This document shows positions 24,129 through 33,588 of a DNA stretch of 64,000 nucleotides, piece after piece; the stretch's first letter is position 1; each line of letters begins with the position of its first letter. Source of the DNA: an uncultured Oscillospiraceae bacterium (GTDB lineage: Bacteria > Bacillota > Clostridia > Oscillospirales > Oscillospiraceae); contig CAMVRT010000007.1 in the NCBI GenBank assembly GCA_947169975.1, forward strand, positions 36,417 to 100,416, given 5' to 3'. The notes below the pieces were generated by a model. That model was given only the letters and a program-made list of their open reading frames with translations, ran no database searches and was not told the DNA's origin. Both the position numbers and the translations under genes were made by a program.

Positions 24129-25480
24129 TGTTTTCCTATACGCTTCGTGAGATCTGCGCCGCCGTGGGCGGCACGCTGCTGCAGGACTGCGACACGGTGC
24201 TGACCGCCGTCACCACCGACAGCCGGAAGGTGAGCCCCGGCCAGTTGTTCATCCCCTTGGCAGGCGAGCGCTTTGACGGTCACGACTATCTGGAGTCTGC
24301 CCTCACGGGCGGCGCCTCCGCCTGCCTCACCGCCCGGGACGTAGAGCGGATGCTCCCCGGCAAGGGCTATGTCCGGGTGGAGGACACCATGGCGGCGCTG
24401 AAAGCCCTTGCCACGTGGCACCGCGAGCATCTCCACATCCCCTTTGTGCAGGTCACCGGCTCGGCTGGGAAGACCACCACAAAGGAGATGATTGCCGCCG
24501 TTTTGAGCCGCCGCTTCCGCACCCACAAGACCCACGCCAATCTCAATAACCAGATCGGCACGCCCCTGACGCTGCTGGAGATCTCGCCCGAGGATCAGGC
24601 CGCCGTCATTGAGACGGGCATGGATCACTTCGGTGAGATCCGCTATATGGGCGAGATGGTGCAGCCGGACTTCGCCGTCATCACCAACGTGGGCGACGCC
24701 CACGTGGAGAACCTGGGCAACACCCGTCTTGGCGTGCTGAAGGCCAAGAGCGAGATATTCGAAAACCTCCGTCCGGGCGGCATCGCCGTCCTCAACGGAG
24801 ACGACGATCTGTTAAGGAATATTACTTTACCCACTAATGATATCATCCTATGCGGCCGCGGCGAGAACTGCGCCGTCCGGGTCACGGAGGTGGAGGAGCG
24901 TGGCATCGAGGGCCTGTGCTGCACCGTCACCACGCCCCGCCGCAGCTACCGCATCCGGGTCACCACACCCGGCGGCTACATGATCTATCCGGCGGCCATG
25001 TCCGTGGCCATCGGCGAGTATCTGGGCCTCACGGAGGAGGAGATCACGGCAGGCATCGCGGACTATCGCCCGGTTGGCCGGCGGATGCACCTCATCCACA
25101 TGAGCGACGACCGGCTCATCATCGATGACTGCTATAACGCCAACCCCCAGTCCATGGCGGAGGCTCTTCGTCTCCTGGCCGCCACGCCCCGCCGCACTCT
25201 GGCGATCCTGGGCGACATGAAGGAGCTGGGCGAGCTGTCCGACGAGGCCCACCGCCAGATCGGCGCGCTGACGAAGGAACTTGGCATCGATACTGTTATT
25301 GCAATCGGTGAAAAGGCAAAATACTTGATAGAGAAAAACCCCGCGGCACGCTGGTTTGCCACGGTGGACGAGGCCATGGACGCGGTGCGCCGCGAGTTTA
25401 CAGCGGGCACGGCGGCGCTGGTGAAGGCGTCCCACTCCATGGCGTTTGAGAGAATCACAGAGGAACTGGAAAAGCAATAA
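24128..25480 (+). CDS. murF: UDP-N-acetylmuramoyl-tripeptide--D-alanyl-D-alanine ligase
   Basis: This 450-residue Mur ligase adds D-Ala-D-Ala to the UDP-MurNAc-tripeptide. Visible motifs are TDSRKVSPGQLFIPLAGERF in the N-domain, the P-loop VTGSAGKTTTKEM, THANLNNQIGTPLTLLE, and DDCYNANPQSMAEALR in the C-domain. It starts on the ddl stop at 24128. A small AT-rich patch near 24815-24845 is still in frame and codes for ordinary MurF sequence. Confidence 0.95.
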   Translation: MFSYTLREICAAVGGTLLQDCDTVLTAVTTDSRKVSPGQLFIPLAGERFDGHDYLESALTGGASACLTARDVERMLPGKGYVRVEDTMAALKALATWHREHLHIPFVQVTGSAGKTTTKEMIAAVLSRRFRTHKTHANLNNQIGTPLTLLEISPEDQAAVIETGMDHFGEIRYMGEMVQPDFAVITNVGDAHVENLGNTRLGVLKAKSEIFENLRPGGIAVLNGDDDLLRNITLPTNDIILCGRGENCAVRVTEVEERGIEGLCCTVTTPRRSYRIRVTTPGGYMIYPAAMSVAIGEYLGLTEEEITAGIADYRPVGRRMHLIHMSDDRLIIDDCYNANPQSMAEALRLLAATPRRTLAILGDMKELGELSDEAHRQIGALTKELGIDTVIAIGEKAKYLIEKNPAARWFATVDEAMDAVRREFTAGTAALVKASHSMAFERITEELEKQ

Positions 25481-25483
25481 ACC

Positions 25484-27376
25484 ATGATCGACATCAGTGT
25501 TTCCGGACTGGTCAAGTCCTTTGATCTGGAAAAGAAAATATTGGACGGGCTGACCTTCCAAATAGACACCGGGGAGCGGGTGGGCCTGCTGGGCAAGAAC
25601 GGCGCCGGCAAGACCACTCTGTTCCGCATTCTGACCGGGGAGCTCCGCCCCGACGAGGGCGAGGTGATGATCGCCCCGGGCCGCCGTCTGGGCCTCATCT
25701 CCCAGATCCCGGTCTATCCCGTGGGCTACACGGTGGAGGACGTGCTGCAGTCCGCCTTTGCCCGGATGTTCGCGTTGAAGGACGAGATGGACGCGCTGGC
25801 ACAGCGCATGGCGGAGGGCGACAGCGATCCGCGCACGCTGAAGCGCTACGGCGACATCACCGCCCGGTTTGAGGGGCTTGGCGGCTACGACACCGCCACG
25901 GCGGTGAACAAGGTGGCAAACGGCCTCTCCATCACCGCCGACATGCGTCAGCGCCTCTTTGACGACCTCTCCGGCGGCGAAAAGACCCGGGTGAATCTGG
26001 GCCGCCTCATTCTGGAGGATACGGACATTTTGCTGCTGGATGAGCCCACCAACCATCTGGATCTCCAGGCCACCGAGTGGCTGGAGGAGTACCTGCGCTC
26101 ATTCCGGGGCACGGTGGTGGTGATCTCCCACGACCGCTATTTCCTGGACCGCACCGTCACCCGGATCATCGAGGTGGAAAACGGCAAGGCCGCCTTCTAC
26201 AGCGGCAATTACAGCTTCTACGCCATCGAGAAGGAGCGGCGCTATCAGGAGCAGCTCAAGCAGTATCTGAAGGAGCAATCCAAGATCGAGCAGCTGGAAA
26301 AAGCCGTGGAGCAGCAGAAGATCTGGGCGCTGAAGGGCAACGACCACACCTTCCGCCGGGCCGTCTCCATGGAAAAGCGCATCGAGCGGATGCGCACCGT
26401 GTCCAAGCCCACCCGGGCCAAGAAGATGGACGCCCGGTTTGCCAGCCGTGAGTTCCGGGGCGACGAGGTGCTGCAGATCCGGGGCATCAGCAAGTCCTTT
26501 GGGGAGCGGAAGCTGTTTGAGGACATCTATCTGCGCGTGGGCGGCGGCGAGCGCATCGCCCTGCTGGGCGAGAACGGCACCGGCAAGACCACGCTGCTCA
26601 ATATCCTCACCGGCTCGGAAAAGCCTGACGGCGGCTCCGTGCGGCTAGGCCCTTCTGTCCGCTCGGCCTATCTGGAGCAGATGATCCATTTCGACCATCC
26701 AGAGCGTTCCCTGGTGGACACCATGATCTACGAAAAGCGGAACATGACGGCCCAGAGCGCCCGAAACCGCCTGGCAGCCTACCAGTTCCAGGGGGAGGAC
26801 GTGTTCAAGAGCGTCAGCGTCCTGTCCGGCGGCGAGCTGAGCCGTCTGCGGCTGTGTCTGCTGATGGACGAGGAGATCAACTTTCTCATTCTGGACGAGC
26901 CCACCAACCATCTGGACATCGCCGCCCGGGAGTGGATCGAGGAGGCGGTGGAGGCCTTTGACGGCACGCTGCTGTTCGTCAGCCACGACCGCTATTTCAT
27001 CAACCGCTTCGCCACCCGGATCTGGGAGCTGTCCGAGGGCACCATCCACGACTATCCCATGGGCTTTGCCGAGTACCGCTCGGTGAAGGCGGAGGAGAGG
27101 CGTCAGACCCCGGCTCCCGCACCGAAAAAGAACGGCGACACCCGCCCTGTCCGGGGAAACCGCACCCAGCAGGCGGCGAAGAAGCAGCTCACGATCTGCG
27201 AAAGCGCCATTGCCAAACTGGAGGAGCAGTGCGCCGCCCTGGACGCGGAGATGGAGCGATACGGCTCCGACGCCGGGAAGCTGGCGGAGCTGTACGCGCA
27301 AAAGCAGGAGACGGAGGCCAGACTGGAGATCGAGATGTCCCGCTGGGAGGAGCTCTCCCTGCAGTTGGAGGAGTAA
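25484..27376 (+). CDS. ABC-F family ATPase
   Basis: This 630-residue soluble protein has two ABC domains and no membrane domain. P-loops are GLLGKNGAGKTTLFR and ALLGENGTGKTTLL. Signature motifs are DLSGGEKTRVNLGRL and LSGGELSRLRLCLL, each followed by a DEPTNHLD Walker B. The inter-domain linker (about 240-310) is helical and charged. The C-terminus is a coiled coil (about 560-630: CESAIAKLEEQCAALDAEME). The domain plan fits Uup/YdiF-like ABC-F translation factors that act at the ribosomal E site. A resistance role is not indicated. It begins 3 nt after murF and has only 2 nt to the flavodoxin gene. Confidence 0.9.
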   Translation: MIDISVSGLVKSFDLEKKILDGLTFQIDTGERVGLLGKNGAGKTTLFRILTGELRPDEGEVMIAPGRRLGLISQIPVYPVGYTVEDVLQSAFARMFALKDEMDALAQRMAEGDSDPRTLKRYGDITARFEGLGGYDTATAVNKVANGLSITADMRQRLFDDLSGGEKTRVNLGRLILEDTDILLLDEPTNHLDLQATEWLEEYLRSFRGTVVVISHDRYFLDRTVTRIIEVENGKAAFYSGNYSFYAIEKERRYQEQLKQYLKEQSKIEQLEKAVEQQKIWALKGNDHTFRRAVSMEKRIERMRTVSKPTRAKKMDARFASREFRGDEVLQIRGISKSFGERKLFEDIYLRVGGGERIALLGENGTGKTTLLNILTGSEKPDGGSVRLGPSVRSAYLEQMIHFDHPERSLVDTMIYEKRNMTAQSARNRLAAYQFQGEDVFKSVSVLSGGELSRLRLCLLMDEEINFLILDEPTNHLDIAAREWIEEAVEAFDGTLLFVSHDRYFINRFATRIWELSEGTIHDYPMGFAEYRSVKAEERRQTPAPAPKKNGDTRPVRGNRTQQAAKKQLTICESAIAKLEEQCAALDAEMERYGSDAGKLAELYAQKQETEARLEIEMSRWEELSLQLEE

Positions 27377-27378
27377 CG

Positions 27379-27876
27379 ATGAACGATATTCTTTGCCTGT
27401 ACTATTCCCGCACCGGGAAGACAAAAACGGCCATGGAGGAGATCGCCGCCGCGCTGGACGCCGAGCTGGTGGCATTCACTGACGGCGAGGATTACAGCGG
27501 CGCCGGCGGATTTCTCTGGGCGGGCAAATCCGCCATGCAGCGCAAAACGCTGCCCATCGAGCCCTTTGAAACGAAAAAGCCCTTGAGCGAATACCGCCTG
27601 GTGATCCTGGGCACCCCCGTCTGGGCAGGCCGCTGCGCCAGTCCCGCCCGTGGCCTTCTGAAGCGCCGCGGCCTGGAGCTTACGCACGTTGCCTATGTGC
27701 TGACCCGCGCCGGCAAGAGCCGCTATGAAGAGGTGTTCGACCAGATGGATCAGTACACCGCCCAAAAGCACGTGCTGGGCGTGTTCCTCCGCGCGGGTGA
27801 CGTGGGCTACGCCTACTGGCGGGACGATTTCATTCAGAATGTAAAGCGCTATATGGAGCAGACCTATGGAGGATAA
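27379..27876 (+). CDS. Flavodoxin-like protein
   Basis: This 165-residue flavodoxin fold protein has the FMN phosphate loop YYSRTGKTKTAMEE near the N-terminus and a later ring-binding region (VILGTPVWAGRCASPARGLL). It is probably a small redox carrier or NAD(P)H:quinone-type oxidoreductase in the cytosol. The start is ATG 27379, 2 nt after the ABC-F stop, with the RBS (TTGGAGGAGTAACG) inside the upstream gene. Its end overlaps prfA by 11 nt. The partner is unknown. Confidence 0.82.
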   Translation: MNDILCLYYSRTGKTKTAMEEIAAALDAELVAFTDGEDYSGAGGFLWAGKSAMQRKTLPIEPFETKKPLSEYRLVILGTPVWAGRCASPARGLLKRRGLELTHVAYVLTRAGKSRYEEVFDQMDQYTAQKHVLGVFLRAGDVGYAYWRDDFIQNVKRYMEQTYGG

Positions 27877-28939
27877 GCTGGCGAAAATCGAAGAGCGGCT
27901 GACGGAGATCGAGGCCCAGCTGGCGGACCCCGCGGTGTACGCCGACCGGGAGAAGCTGGCGAAGCTGAGCCGTGAGCAGAAGGAGCTGCAGCCGGTGGTG
28001 AACGCATGGCGTGGGCTGCGGCAGGCCCGGCAGGACCGTGACGAGGCCCAGACCATGCTGTCCGACCCGGAGCTCCGGGAGCTTGCCCAGGAGGAGCTGA
28101 ACCGGGCCAAGGCAGAGGAGGAGCGTCTGGAGCAGGAGCTCAAGCGCCTGCTGCTGCCCAAGGACCCCAACGACGAGAAGAACGTGATTCTGGAGATCCG
28201 CGCCGGCATCGGCGGGGAGGAAGGCGCGCTGTTTGCCGCCGACCTGCTGCGGATGTACACCATGTACGCTGAGCGCAAGGGCTTCACCCTCTCCGTTGTC
28301 AGCGAGAATCTGACGGAGCTGGGCGGCGTCAAGGAGGCGGTGGCCACCGTGGAGGGCGCAGGCGCGTACTCCCGGCTGAAGTTCGAGGCGGGCACCCACC
28401 GGGTCCAGCGGGTGCCGGAGACCGAGTCCTCCGGCCGCATCCAGACCTCCGCCGCCACCGTGGCCGTCATGCCCGAGGCGGAGGAGGTGGAGTTCACCAT
28501 CGACCCCAAGGACCTGCAGATCGACACCTACCGCTCCTCCGGCGCAGGCGGCCAGCACGTCAACAAGACGGAGTCCGCCATCCGCATCACCCACCTGCCC
28601 ACCGGCACGGTGGTGGAGTGCCAGGATGAGCGCAGCCAGTATAAGAACAAGGACCGGGCCATGAAGATCCTCCGCTCCCGTCTCTACGAGGCGGAGCAGG
28701 AGAAGCAGAACGCCGCCATCGCCGCGGCGCGCAAGACTCAGGTGGGCACCGGCGACCGCAGCGGCAAGATCCGCACCTACAATTTCCCCCAGAACCGGGT
28801 CACCGACCACAGGCTCACCGGGGACACCAAGAATTTCAACATCGCCGCCATCATTAACGGCGATCTGGACGGCCTTATCGACGCCCTGACTCTGGCAGAC
28901 CAGGCGTCCCGGCTCCAATCGGATGACAAGGAGGAATAA
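27866..28939 (+). CDS. prfA: Peptide chain release factor 1
   Basis: This 357-residue class I release factor reads UAA/UAG. The catalytic GGQ is in SSGAGGQHVNKTES. The decoding PxT-type motif region is around HRVQRVPETESSGRIQTSAA, which identifies RF1 over RF2. A glutamine methyltransferase gene (prmC), often next to prfA, is not present here. The gene is in the plus-strand housekeeping run and is followed 3 nt later by a LUD gene. Confidence 0.95.
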   Translation: MEDKLAKIEERLTEIEAQLADPAVYADREKLAKLSREQKELQPVVNAWRGLRQARQDRDEAQTMLSDPELRELAQEELNRAKAEEERLEQELKRLLLPKDPNDEKNVILEIRAGIGGEEGALFAADLLRMYTMYAERKGFTLSVVSENLTELGGVKEAVATVEGAGAYSRLKFEAGTHRVQRVPETESSGRIQTSAATVAVMPEAEEVEFTIDPKDLQIDTYRSSGAGGQHVNKTESAIRITHLPTGTVVECQDERSQYKNKDRAMKILRSRLYEAEQEKQNAAIAAARKTQVGTGDRSGKIRTYNFPQNRVTDHRLTGDTKNFNIAAIINGDLDGLIDALTLADQASRLQSDDKEE

Positions 28940-28942
28940 CCC

Positions 28943-29578
28943 ATGCTGAAACCCAAGAAGATGCAGTACGACAAATCCGGCCCACGGGTGGCCGAAGCCC
29001 TGCGCCGCCGCCGTTTCGACGCGACCTATTGCTCCACGGCGGAAGAGGCGCTTGCCAAGGCGCTGGAGCTGATCCCCAACGATGCCGAGGTGTCCTGGGG
29101 CGGCAGCATGACGGTGGACGCTCTGGGGATCAAAGACGCCCTGCGCCGCCGGGGCCAGCCCCTGCTGGACCGTGATGCCGTACCCGCCGAGCAGCGGGAG
29201 GAGGTCATGCGCCGTGCCCAGAGCTGCGACGTGTTTCTGATGGGCAGCAACGCCGTCACCGAGGACGGCCTGCTCTTCAACATCGACGGTCTGGGCAACC
29301 GGGTGGCCGCCTTGTGCTACGGGCCCAAGTCCGTCATCGTGGTGGCGGGCATGAACAAGGTGGTGCCGGATCTGGCGGCGGCCTACAGCCGCGTGCGCCA
29401 CGTGGCGGCGCCCATGAACGCCCAGCGCTTCGGCATCAAGACGCCCTGCTCCGTCACCGGTCAGTGCGGCGACTGCGTCAGTCCCGACTGCATCTGCAAC
29501 GCCATGGTAGCCACCCGGGGCTGCCGTCCCGCCGGACGGGTCAAGGTGATCCTGGTGGGCGAAGATCTGGGCATGTGA
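28943..29578 (+). CDS. LUD domain protein (lactate utilisation/DUF162 family)
   Basis: This 211-residue protein resembles LutC/YkgG-type LUD domains (WGGSMTVDALGIKDALRRRG, GSNAVTEDGLLFNIDGLGNR). The C-terminal region has a cysteine cluster (TGQCGDCVSPDCICNAMV) that could bind a metal or Fe-S centre. There is no neighbouring LutA or LutB, so a lactate role is not supported here. Single LUD proteins of this form are common in Clostridia with unknown function. Confidence 0.8.
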   Translation: MLKPKKMQYDKSGPRVAEALRRRRFDATYCSTAEEALAKALELIPNDAEVSWGGSMTVDALGIKDALRRRGQPLLDRDAVPAEQREEVMRRAQSCDVFLMGSNAVTEDGLLFNIDGLGNRVAALCYGPKSVIVVAGMNKVVPDLAAAYSRVRHVAAPMNAQRFGIKTPCSVTGQCGDCVSPDCICNAMVATRGCRPAGRVKVILVGEDLGM

Positions 29579-29597
29579 CGAGAGGACGATCTCATTG

Positions 29598-31241
29598 ATG
29601 ACAAGAGTTTTTCATCCGGAAACCGACCGAAACGCCATAGCCGAGGCGGCGGAGATCCTCCGCCGGGGCGGACTTCTGGGTATCCCCACCGAGACGGTGT
29701 ACGGTCTGGGGGCCGACGGCCTGAACGCCGACGCCGTGGCCCGGATCTTCGAGGCCAAGGGCAGACCACAGGATAACCCGCTGATCCTCCACGTGCCGTC
29801 CAGTTCATGGCTGGAGCGGTTCTGCCATGACGTGCCTGCCGTTGCCTATACGCTGGCGGAGCGGTTCTGGCCGGGGCCGCTGACCATGATCCTGCCCCGG
29901 CGGGAGAACGTGCCCCTGCGCACCACCGGCGGTCTGGACACCGTGGGCGTCCGCTGCCCCAACCATCCGCTGACGCTGGCCATCATCGAAAAAGCCGGCG
30001 TGCCGGTAGCCGCCCCCAGCGGCAACACCTCCGGCCGTCCCAGCCCCACCACCGCCGCCCACATGCTCGAGGACATGGACGGCAAGATCGACGGCATCGT
30101 GGACGGCGGCCCCTGCGCCGTAGGCGTGGAGAGCACCATCATCGACCTGACGGTATCGCCGCCCCGGCTGCTCCGTCCCGGCGGACTGCCGCTGGAGGAA
30201 CTGCGGGCTGTGCTGGGCGAGGTGGCTGTGGACAAGGCGGTGACGGAGAAGCTGGGGGAGGGGGAGAGACCCCGCGCTCCCGGCATGAAGTACCGCCACT
30301 ACGCCCCCAAGGCCCCGGTGACGGTGGTCACCGGCGATCCCACCCGAACCGCCGCCTACATCAGAAAACACCTGGGCGAGAGCAACGGCGTCATCTGCTT
30401 TGACGAGTTTGCCGAGCAGTTTACGGGCCATACCGTCCACAAGCTGGGCGCCGCAGCTGACCGTCTGGCCCAGGCTCAGCACGTGTTCGACGCGCTCCGG
30501 GCCTTCGATACCGACGACGTGCGCCACATCTACGCCCAGTGCCCCGATGACGCCGGACTGGGCCTTGCCGTAGGCAACCGCCTGAAAAAAGCCGCCGGCT
30601 TCCACGTGGTCCATGTGGAAAGCCCGGTTGTCATCGGCCTTACCGGTCCCACGGGGGCGGGGAAGACCAGCGCGCTGCTGGCGCTGGAGCGGCTGGGCGG
30701 CCTCATTCTGGACTGCGACGCCATCTACCATGAGATGCTCCGCACCGATGAGGGCCTGCGCCGCGCCATCACAGACGCCTTCGGCGACGTGTTCGATGAA
30801 AACGGTCTCAACCGTCAGAAGCTGGGCGCCGTGGTGTTCGGCGACAGCGCCGCCATGGACCGGCTCAACGCCATTATCTATGCGTACATCCCCCGTGAGG
30901 TGGAGCGCCGCATTACCGAAACGGACGTACCCATCGTGGGCATCGACGCCATCAACCTCTTCGAGAGCGGACTTTCCCGCCTGTGCCACCGTACCGTGGG
31001 CCTGCTGGCGCCGCCGGAGGTGCGTCTGCGGCGGATCATGGCCCGGGACGGCATCGGCGAGGAATATGCCCGGCTCCGCATCGCCGCCCAGAAGGGCGAA
31101 GACTTCTACCGCGCCCACTGCACGGATATCCTGATGAACGACGCGGCCAGCGCCGCTGAATTTGAGAACAAGGCGACAGCCTTTTTCTGCCATATGATCC
31201 AAGAGATCAACAATAACAAGGAGGAAAGCAACCATGAGTGA
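29598..31241 (+). CDS. Fusion of Sua5/TsaC threonylcarbamoyl-AMP synthase and dephospho-CoA kinase
   Basis: This is a 547-residue two-enzyme fusion. Residues about 1-330 are Sua5: GIPTETVYGLGADGL, KGRPQDNPLILHV, GVPVAAPSGNTSGRPSPT, and a C-terminal Sua5 domain with the linker motif RAPGMKYRHYAPKAPV. It makes threonylcarbamoyl-AMP for t6A. Residues about 345-530 are CoaE: P-loop GLTGPTGAGKTSALLALERLGG and CDAIYHEML. It phosphorylates dephospho-CoA in the last CoA step. There is no stop or RBS between the domains. The start is ATG 29598, with TTG 29595 as an alternative. The stop overlaps the M18 gene by 8 nt. The pathways are not obviously linked, so the fusion may just reflect gene adjacency. 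Confidence 0.9.
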   Translation: MTRVFHPETDRNAIAEAAEILRRGGLLGIPTETVYGLGADGLNADAVARIFEAKGRPQDNPLILHVPSSSWLERFCHDVPAVAYTLAERFWPGPLTMILPRRENVPLRTTGGLDTVGVRCPNHPLTLAIIEKAGVPVAAPSGNTSGRPSPTTAAHMLEDMDGKIDGIVDGGPCAVGVESTIIDLTVSPPRLLRPGGLPLEELRAVLGEVAVDKAVTEKLGEGERPRAPGMKYRHYAPKAPVTVVTGDPTRTAAYIRKHLGESNGVICFDEFAEQFTGHTVHKLGAAADRLAQAQHVFDALRAFDTDDVRHIYAQCPDDAGLGLAVGNRLKKAAGFHVVHVESPVVIGLTGPTGAGKTSALLALERLGGLILDCDAIYHEMLRTDEGLRRAITDAFGDVFDENGLNRQKLGAVVFGDSAAMDRLNAIIYAYIPREVERRITETDVPIVGIDAINLFESGLSRLCHRTVGLLAPPEVRLRRIMARDGIGEEYARLRIAAQKGEDFYRAHCTDILMNDAASAAEFENKATAFFCHMIQEINNNKEESNHE

Positions 31242-32631
31242 AGAGATGAAGACCCGCAAGGAGAAGGTGCTCAGCAGCCCCAAGAACGGCTATGACCGTA
31301 TGGACTGCGGTGAGCGCGAGGCCATGGAGCGCTACTGCACGCTGTACAAGGACTTCCTGAACAAGGGCAAGACCGAGCGTCTGTGCGTCAAGGAGGCGGT
31401 GGCTCTGGCTGAGGCCAAGGGTTTCGTGCCCTTCCGCCGGGGCATGGAGCTAAAGGCCGGCGACAAGGTCTACACCGTCAACCGCGCCAAGAGCGTGATG
31501 TTCGCCGTCATCGGCAGCAAGTCTCTGGCCGAGGGCGTGCAGATCACCGCCTCCCACATCGATTCTCCCCGCCTGGACCTGAAGCCCACTCCTCTCTATG
31601 AGGACGACGAGATGGCCTACTTCAAGACCCATTATTACGGCGGCATCCGCAAGTACCAGTGGGTCACCATCCCTCTGGAGATGCGTGGCGTTGTGGCCCT
31701 GAAGGACGGCACCGTGGTGGACGTGGCCCTGGGCGTGGGCGACGAGCCCAAGTTCGTCATCACCGACCTGCTGCCCCATCTGGGCGGCGAGCAGGGCAAG
31801 AAGCCCCTCAACGAGGCCATCACCGGCGAGGGATTGAACGTGCTGCTGGGCAGCTGCCCCGTAGGTGAGGCCGGCGAGAGCGACCGTATCAAGCTCCACG
31901 TGATGGAGAAGCTCAACGAGAAGTACGGCATCACCGAGGCGGACTTCATCTCCGCCGAGATCGAGGTCGTTCCCGCTGCCAATGCCACCGACATCGGTCT
32001 GGACGCCAGCCTTATCGGCGCCTACGGCCACGATGACCGCGTCTGCGGCTTCGCCGCCCTCCAGGCCATGCTGGATATGGATACCGTCCCCGCCAAGACC
32101 GCCGTTTGCATGCTGGCGGACAAGGAGGAGATCGGCTCCATGGGCGTCACGGGCATGCAGTCCGCCGCCTTCGACACCTTCATCAACGACCTGTGCGACA
32201 CCCAGAACGTGCCTCTGCGGGTCTGCTATGAAAAGGCCTTCTGCCTGAGCACCGACGTCACCGCCGCCTACGATCCCATGTACGCCGACGTGTATGAGAA
32301 GCGCAACAGCGCCCACATCAACTACGGCGTGGGTCTGGCCAAGTACACCGGCGCCCGGGGCAAGGGCGGCAGCAGCGACGCCAACGCCGAGACCGTGGCC
32401 TATGTCCGCCGCATCCTGGACGAGAAGGACGTGGTGTGGCAGATGGCCGAGCTGGGCAAGATCGACGCCGGCGGCGGCGGCACCGTGGCCCAGTACATGG
32501 CCAACCGCAACATCGCCACCCTGGACGCCGGCGTGCCCGTGCTGAGCATGCACGCTCCCTTCGAGGTGGTCAGCAAGCTGGATTGCTACATGACCTACAA
32601 GGGCTGCAAGGCCGTCTACGAGGCTGAGTAA
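31234..32631 (+). CDS. M18 family aminopeptidase
   Basis: This 465-residue cytosolic zinc aminopeptidase belongs to the M18 (aspartyl aminopeptidase-like) family. Metal ligands are visible in ITASHIDSPRLDLKP, the AYGHDDRVCGFAAL aspartate, LADKEEIGSMG (EE pair) and the C-terminal LSMHAPFEVVSKLD histidine. Codon use is highly GC-biased and regular, which suggests high expression. It starts inside the end of the Sua5-CoaE gene, behind ACAAGGAGGAAAGCAACC, and ends at an intrinsic terminator. Confidence 0.93.
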   Translation: MSEEMKTRKEKVLSSPKNGYDRMDCGEREAMERYCTLYKDFLNKGKTERLCVKEAVALAEAKGFVPFRRGMELKAGDKVYTVNRAKSVMFAVIGSKSLAEGVQITASHIDSPRLDLKPTPLYEDDEMAYFKTHYYGGIRKYQWVTIPLEMRGVVALKDGTVVDVALGVGDEPKFVITDLLPHLGGEQGKKPLNEAITGEGLNVLLGSCPVGEAGESDRIKLHVMEKLNEKYGITEADFISAEIEVVPAANATDIGLDASLIGAYGHDDRVCGFAALQAMLDMDTVPAKTAVCMLADKEEIGSMGVTGMQSAAFDTFINDLCDTQNVPLRVCYEKAFCLSTDVTAAYDPMYADVYEKRNSAHINYGVGLAKYTGARGKGGSSDANAETVAYVRRILDEKDVVWQMAELGKIDAGGGGTVAQYMANRNIATLDAGVPVLSMHAPFEVVSKLDCYMTYKGCKAVYEAE

Positions 32632-32644
32632 AAACACAAATTGT

Positions 32645-32676
32645 GAAAAAACCGGAGCAGCCGCTCCGGTTTTTTC
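32645..32676 (+). terminator. Terminator after the M18 gene
   Basis: An A-rich/GC hairpin (AAAACCGGAGC / GCTCCGGTTTT) is followed by a T-run before the TepA-like gene. Confidence 0.9.
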
Positions 32677-32731
32677 ATGCGTATAAAAATTGCCATATGG
32701 CACATCCTACCTCAAAAGAAGGAGGGTGCAT

Positions 32732-33481
32732 ATGAGCAAGGACAATGAAAAGAAGAACGGGAAGGAAGGCGAGTTCTCCCCGGAAAACATGGACTCCCCC
32801 CAGCAGCAGATCGTGGACATGGGCTCCTCGGTGGTCACCAACCGCCACGGCACCATCCACTGCCTCACCATCATCGGGCAGGTGGAGGGCCACATGCTGC
32901 TGCCGGGCACCAGCAAGACCACCAAGTATGAGCACGTTTTGCCCCTGCTGGCGGCCATCGAGGAGAGCGACGAGGTGGACGGCCTGCTGGTGCTGCTGAA
33001 CACCGTAGGCGGCGACATCGAGGCGGGCCTTGCCATCGCGGAGCTGATTGCCGGGATGCAGAAGCCCACCGTCACGCTGGTGCTGGGCGGCGGCCACTCC
33101 ATCGGCATTCCGCTGGCGGTGTCCGGCAAGGTGACCATGATCGCGCCGTCGGCTTCCATGACCATCCACCCGGTGCGCATGTCCGGCACGGTCATTGCCG
33201 TGCCCGCCACCTACCAGTATTTTGACCGCATCCAGGAGCGGATCATCGCCTTCGTGGCCAAGAACTCCCACATCAGCGCCGACCGTTTCCGCGCCCTGAT
33301 GCTGGCCACCGGCGACATGGCCAACGACGTGGGCAGCATCGTCTACGGCGAGGAGGCGGTGGAGCTGGGTCTCATGGACCAGATCGGCACCCTGTCCGAC
33401 GCGCTGAACTGCCTCTATGAGATGATCGACCACCAGAACGACAACCGGGACGACGAGGATAAGAACGATAAAAAGGACTGA
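32732..33481 (+). CDS. ClpP-fold serine protease, TepA/YmfB-like
   Basis: This 249-residue protein belongs to the ClpP/crotonase protease fold. Recognisable segments are VDGLLVLLNTVGGDIEAGLAIAE, GGGHSIGIPLAVSGK with the nucleophilic serine (GHSIG) and ASMTIHPVRMSG with the histidine. The N-terminal 40 residues and the acidic/lysine-rich C-terminal tail are not part of ClpP proper. It fits TepA (translocation-enhancing protein) or ClpP-like signal-peptide processing relatives. It starts at ATG 32732 behind AGAAGGAGGGTGCAT. A terminator hairpin overlaps its stop codon. Confidence 0.85.
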   Translation: MSKDNEKKNGKEGEFSPENMDSPQQQIVDMGSSVVTNRHGTIHCLTIIGQVEGHMLLPGTSKTTKYEHVLPLLAAIEESDEVDGLLVLLNTVGGDIEAGLAIAELIAGMQKPTVTLVLGGGHSIGIPLAVSGKVTMIAPSASMTIHPVRMSGTVIAVPATYQYFDRIQERIIAFVAKNSHISADRFRALMLATGDMANDVGSIVYGEEAVELGLMDQIGTLSDALNCLYEMIDHQNDNRDDEDKNDKKD

Positions 33482-33502
33482 CCGCGGTCGGTCCTTTTTT
33501 CT
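33471..33502 (+). terminator. Terminator overlapping the tepA-like stop
   Basis: The palindrome AAAGGACTGACC / GGTCGGTCCTTT (33473-33497) is followed by a T-run. It includes the TGA stop codon. Confidence 0.85.
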
Positions 33503-33519
33503 ATCGGTGCAGTTTTTTC

Positions 33520-33548
33520 TTGAAAAATCCGTCCCGTCTTGTTATACT
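33520..33548 (+). promoter_or_regulatory. Sigma-A promoter of smc-ftsY
   Basis: TTGAAA (33520-33525) and TATACT (33543-33548) are 17 bp apart, 40 nt upstream of smc. Confidence 0.7.
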
Positions 33549-33588
33549 TATTCTGTATTACCATGCGAAGAACAAAGAGGTGAACAGG

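Noticed and set aside
24810..24850. A second in-frame insertion, suggested by the AT-rich patch in murF
   Set aside because: The patch is only about 40 nt and encodes sequence that fits the MurF fold, with normal total length.
28943..29578. Lactate utilisation role for the LUD protein
   Set aside because: No LutA/LutB partners are nearby. Only the domain assignment is supported.
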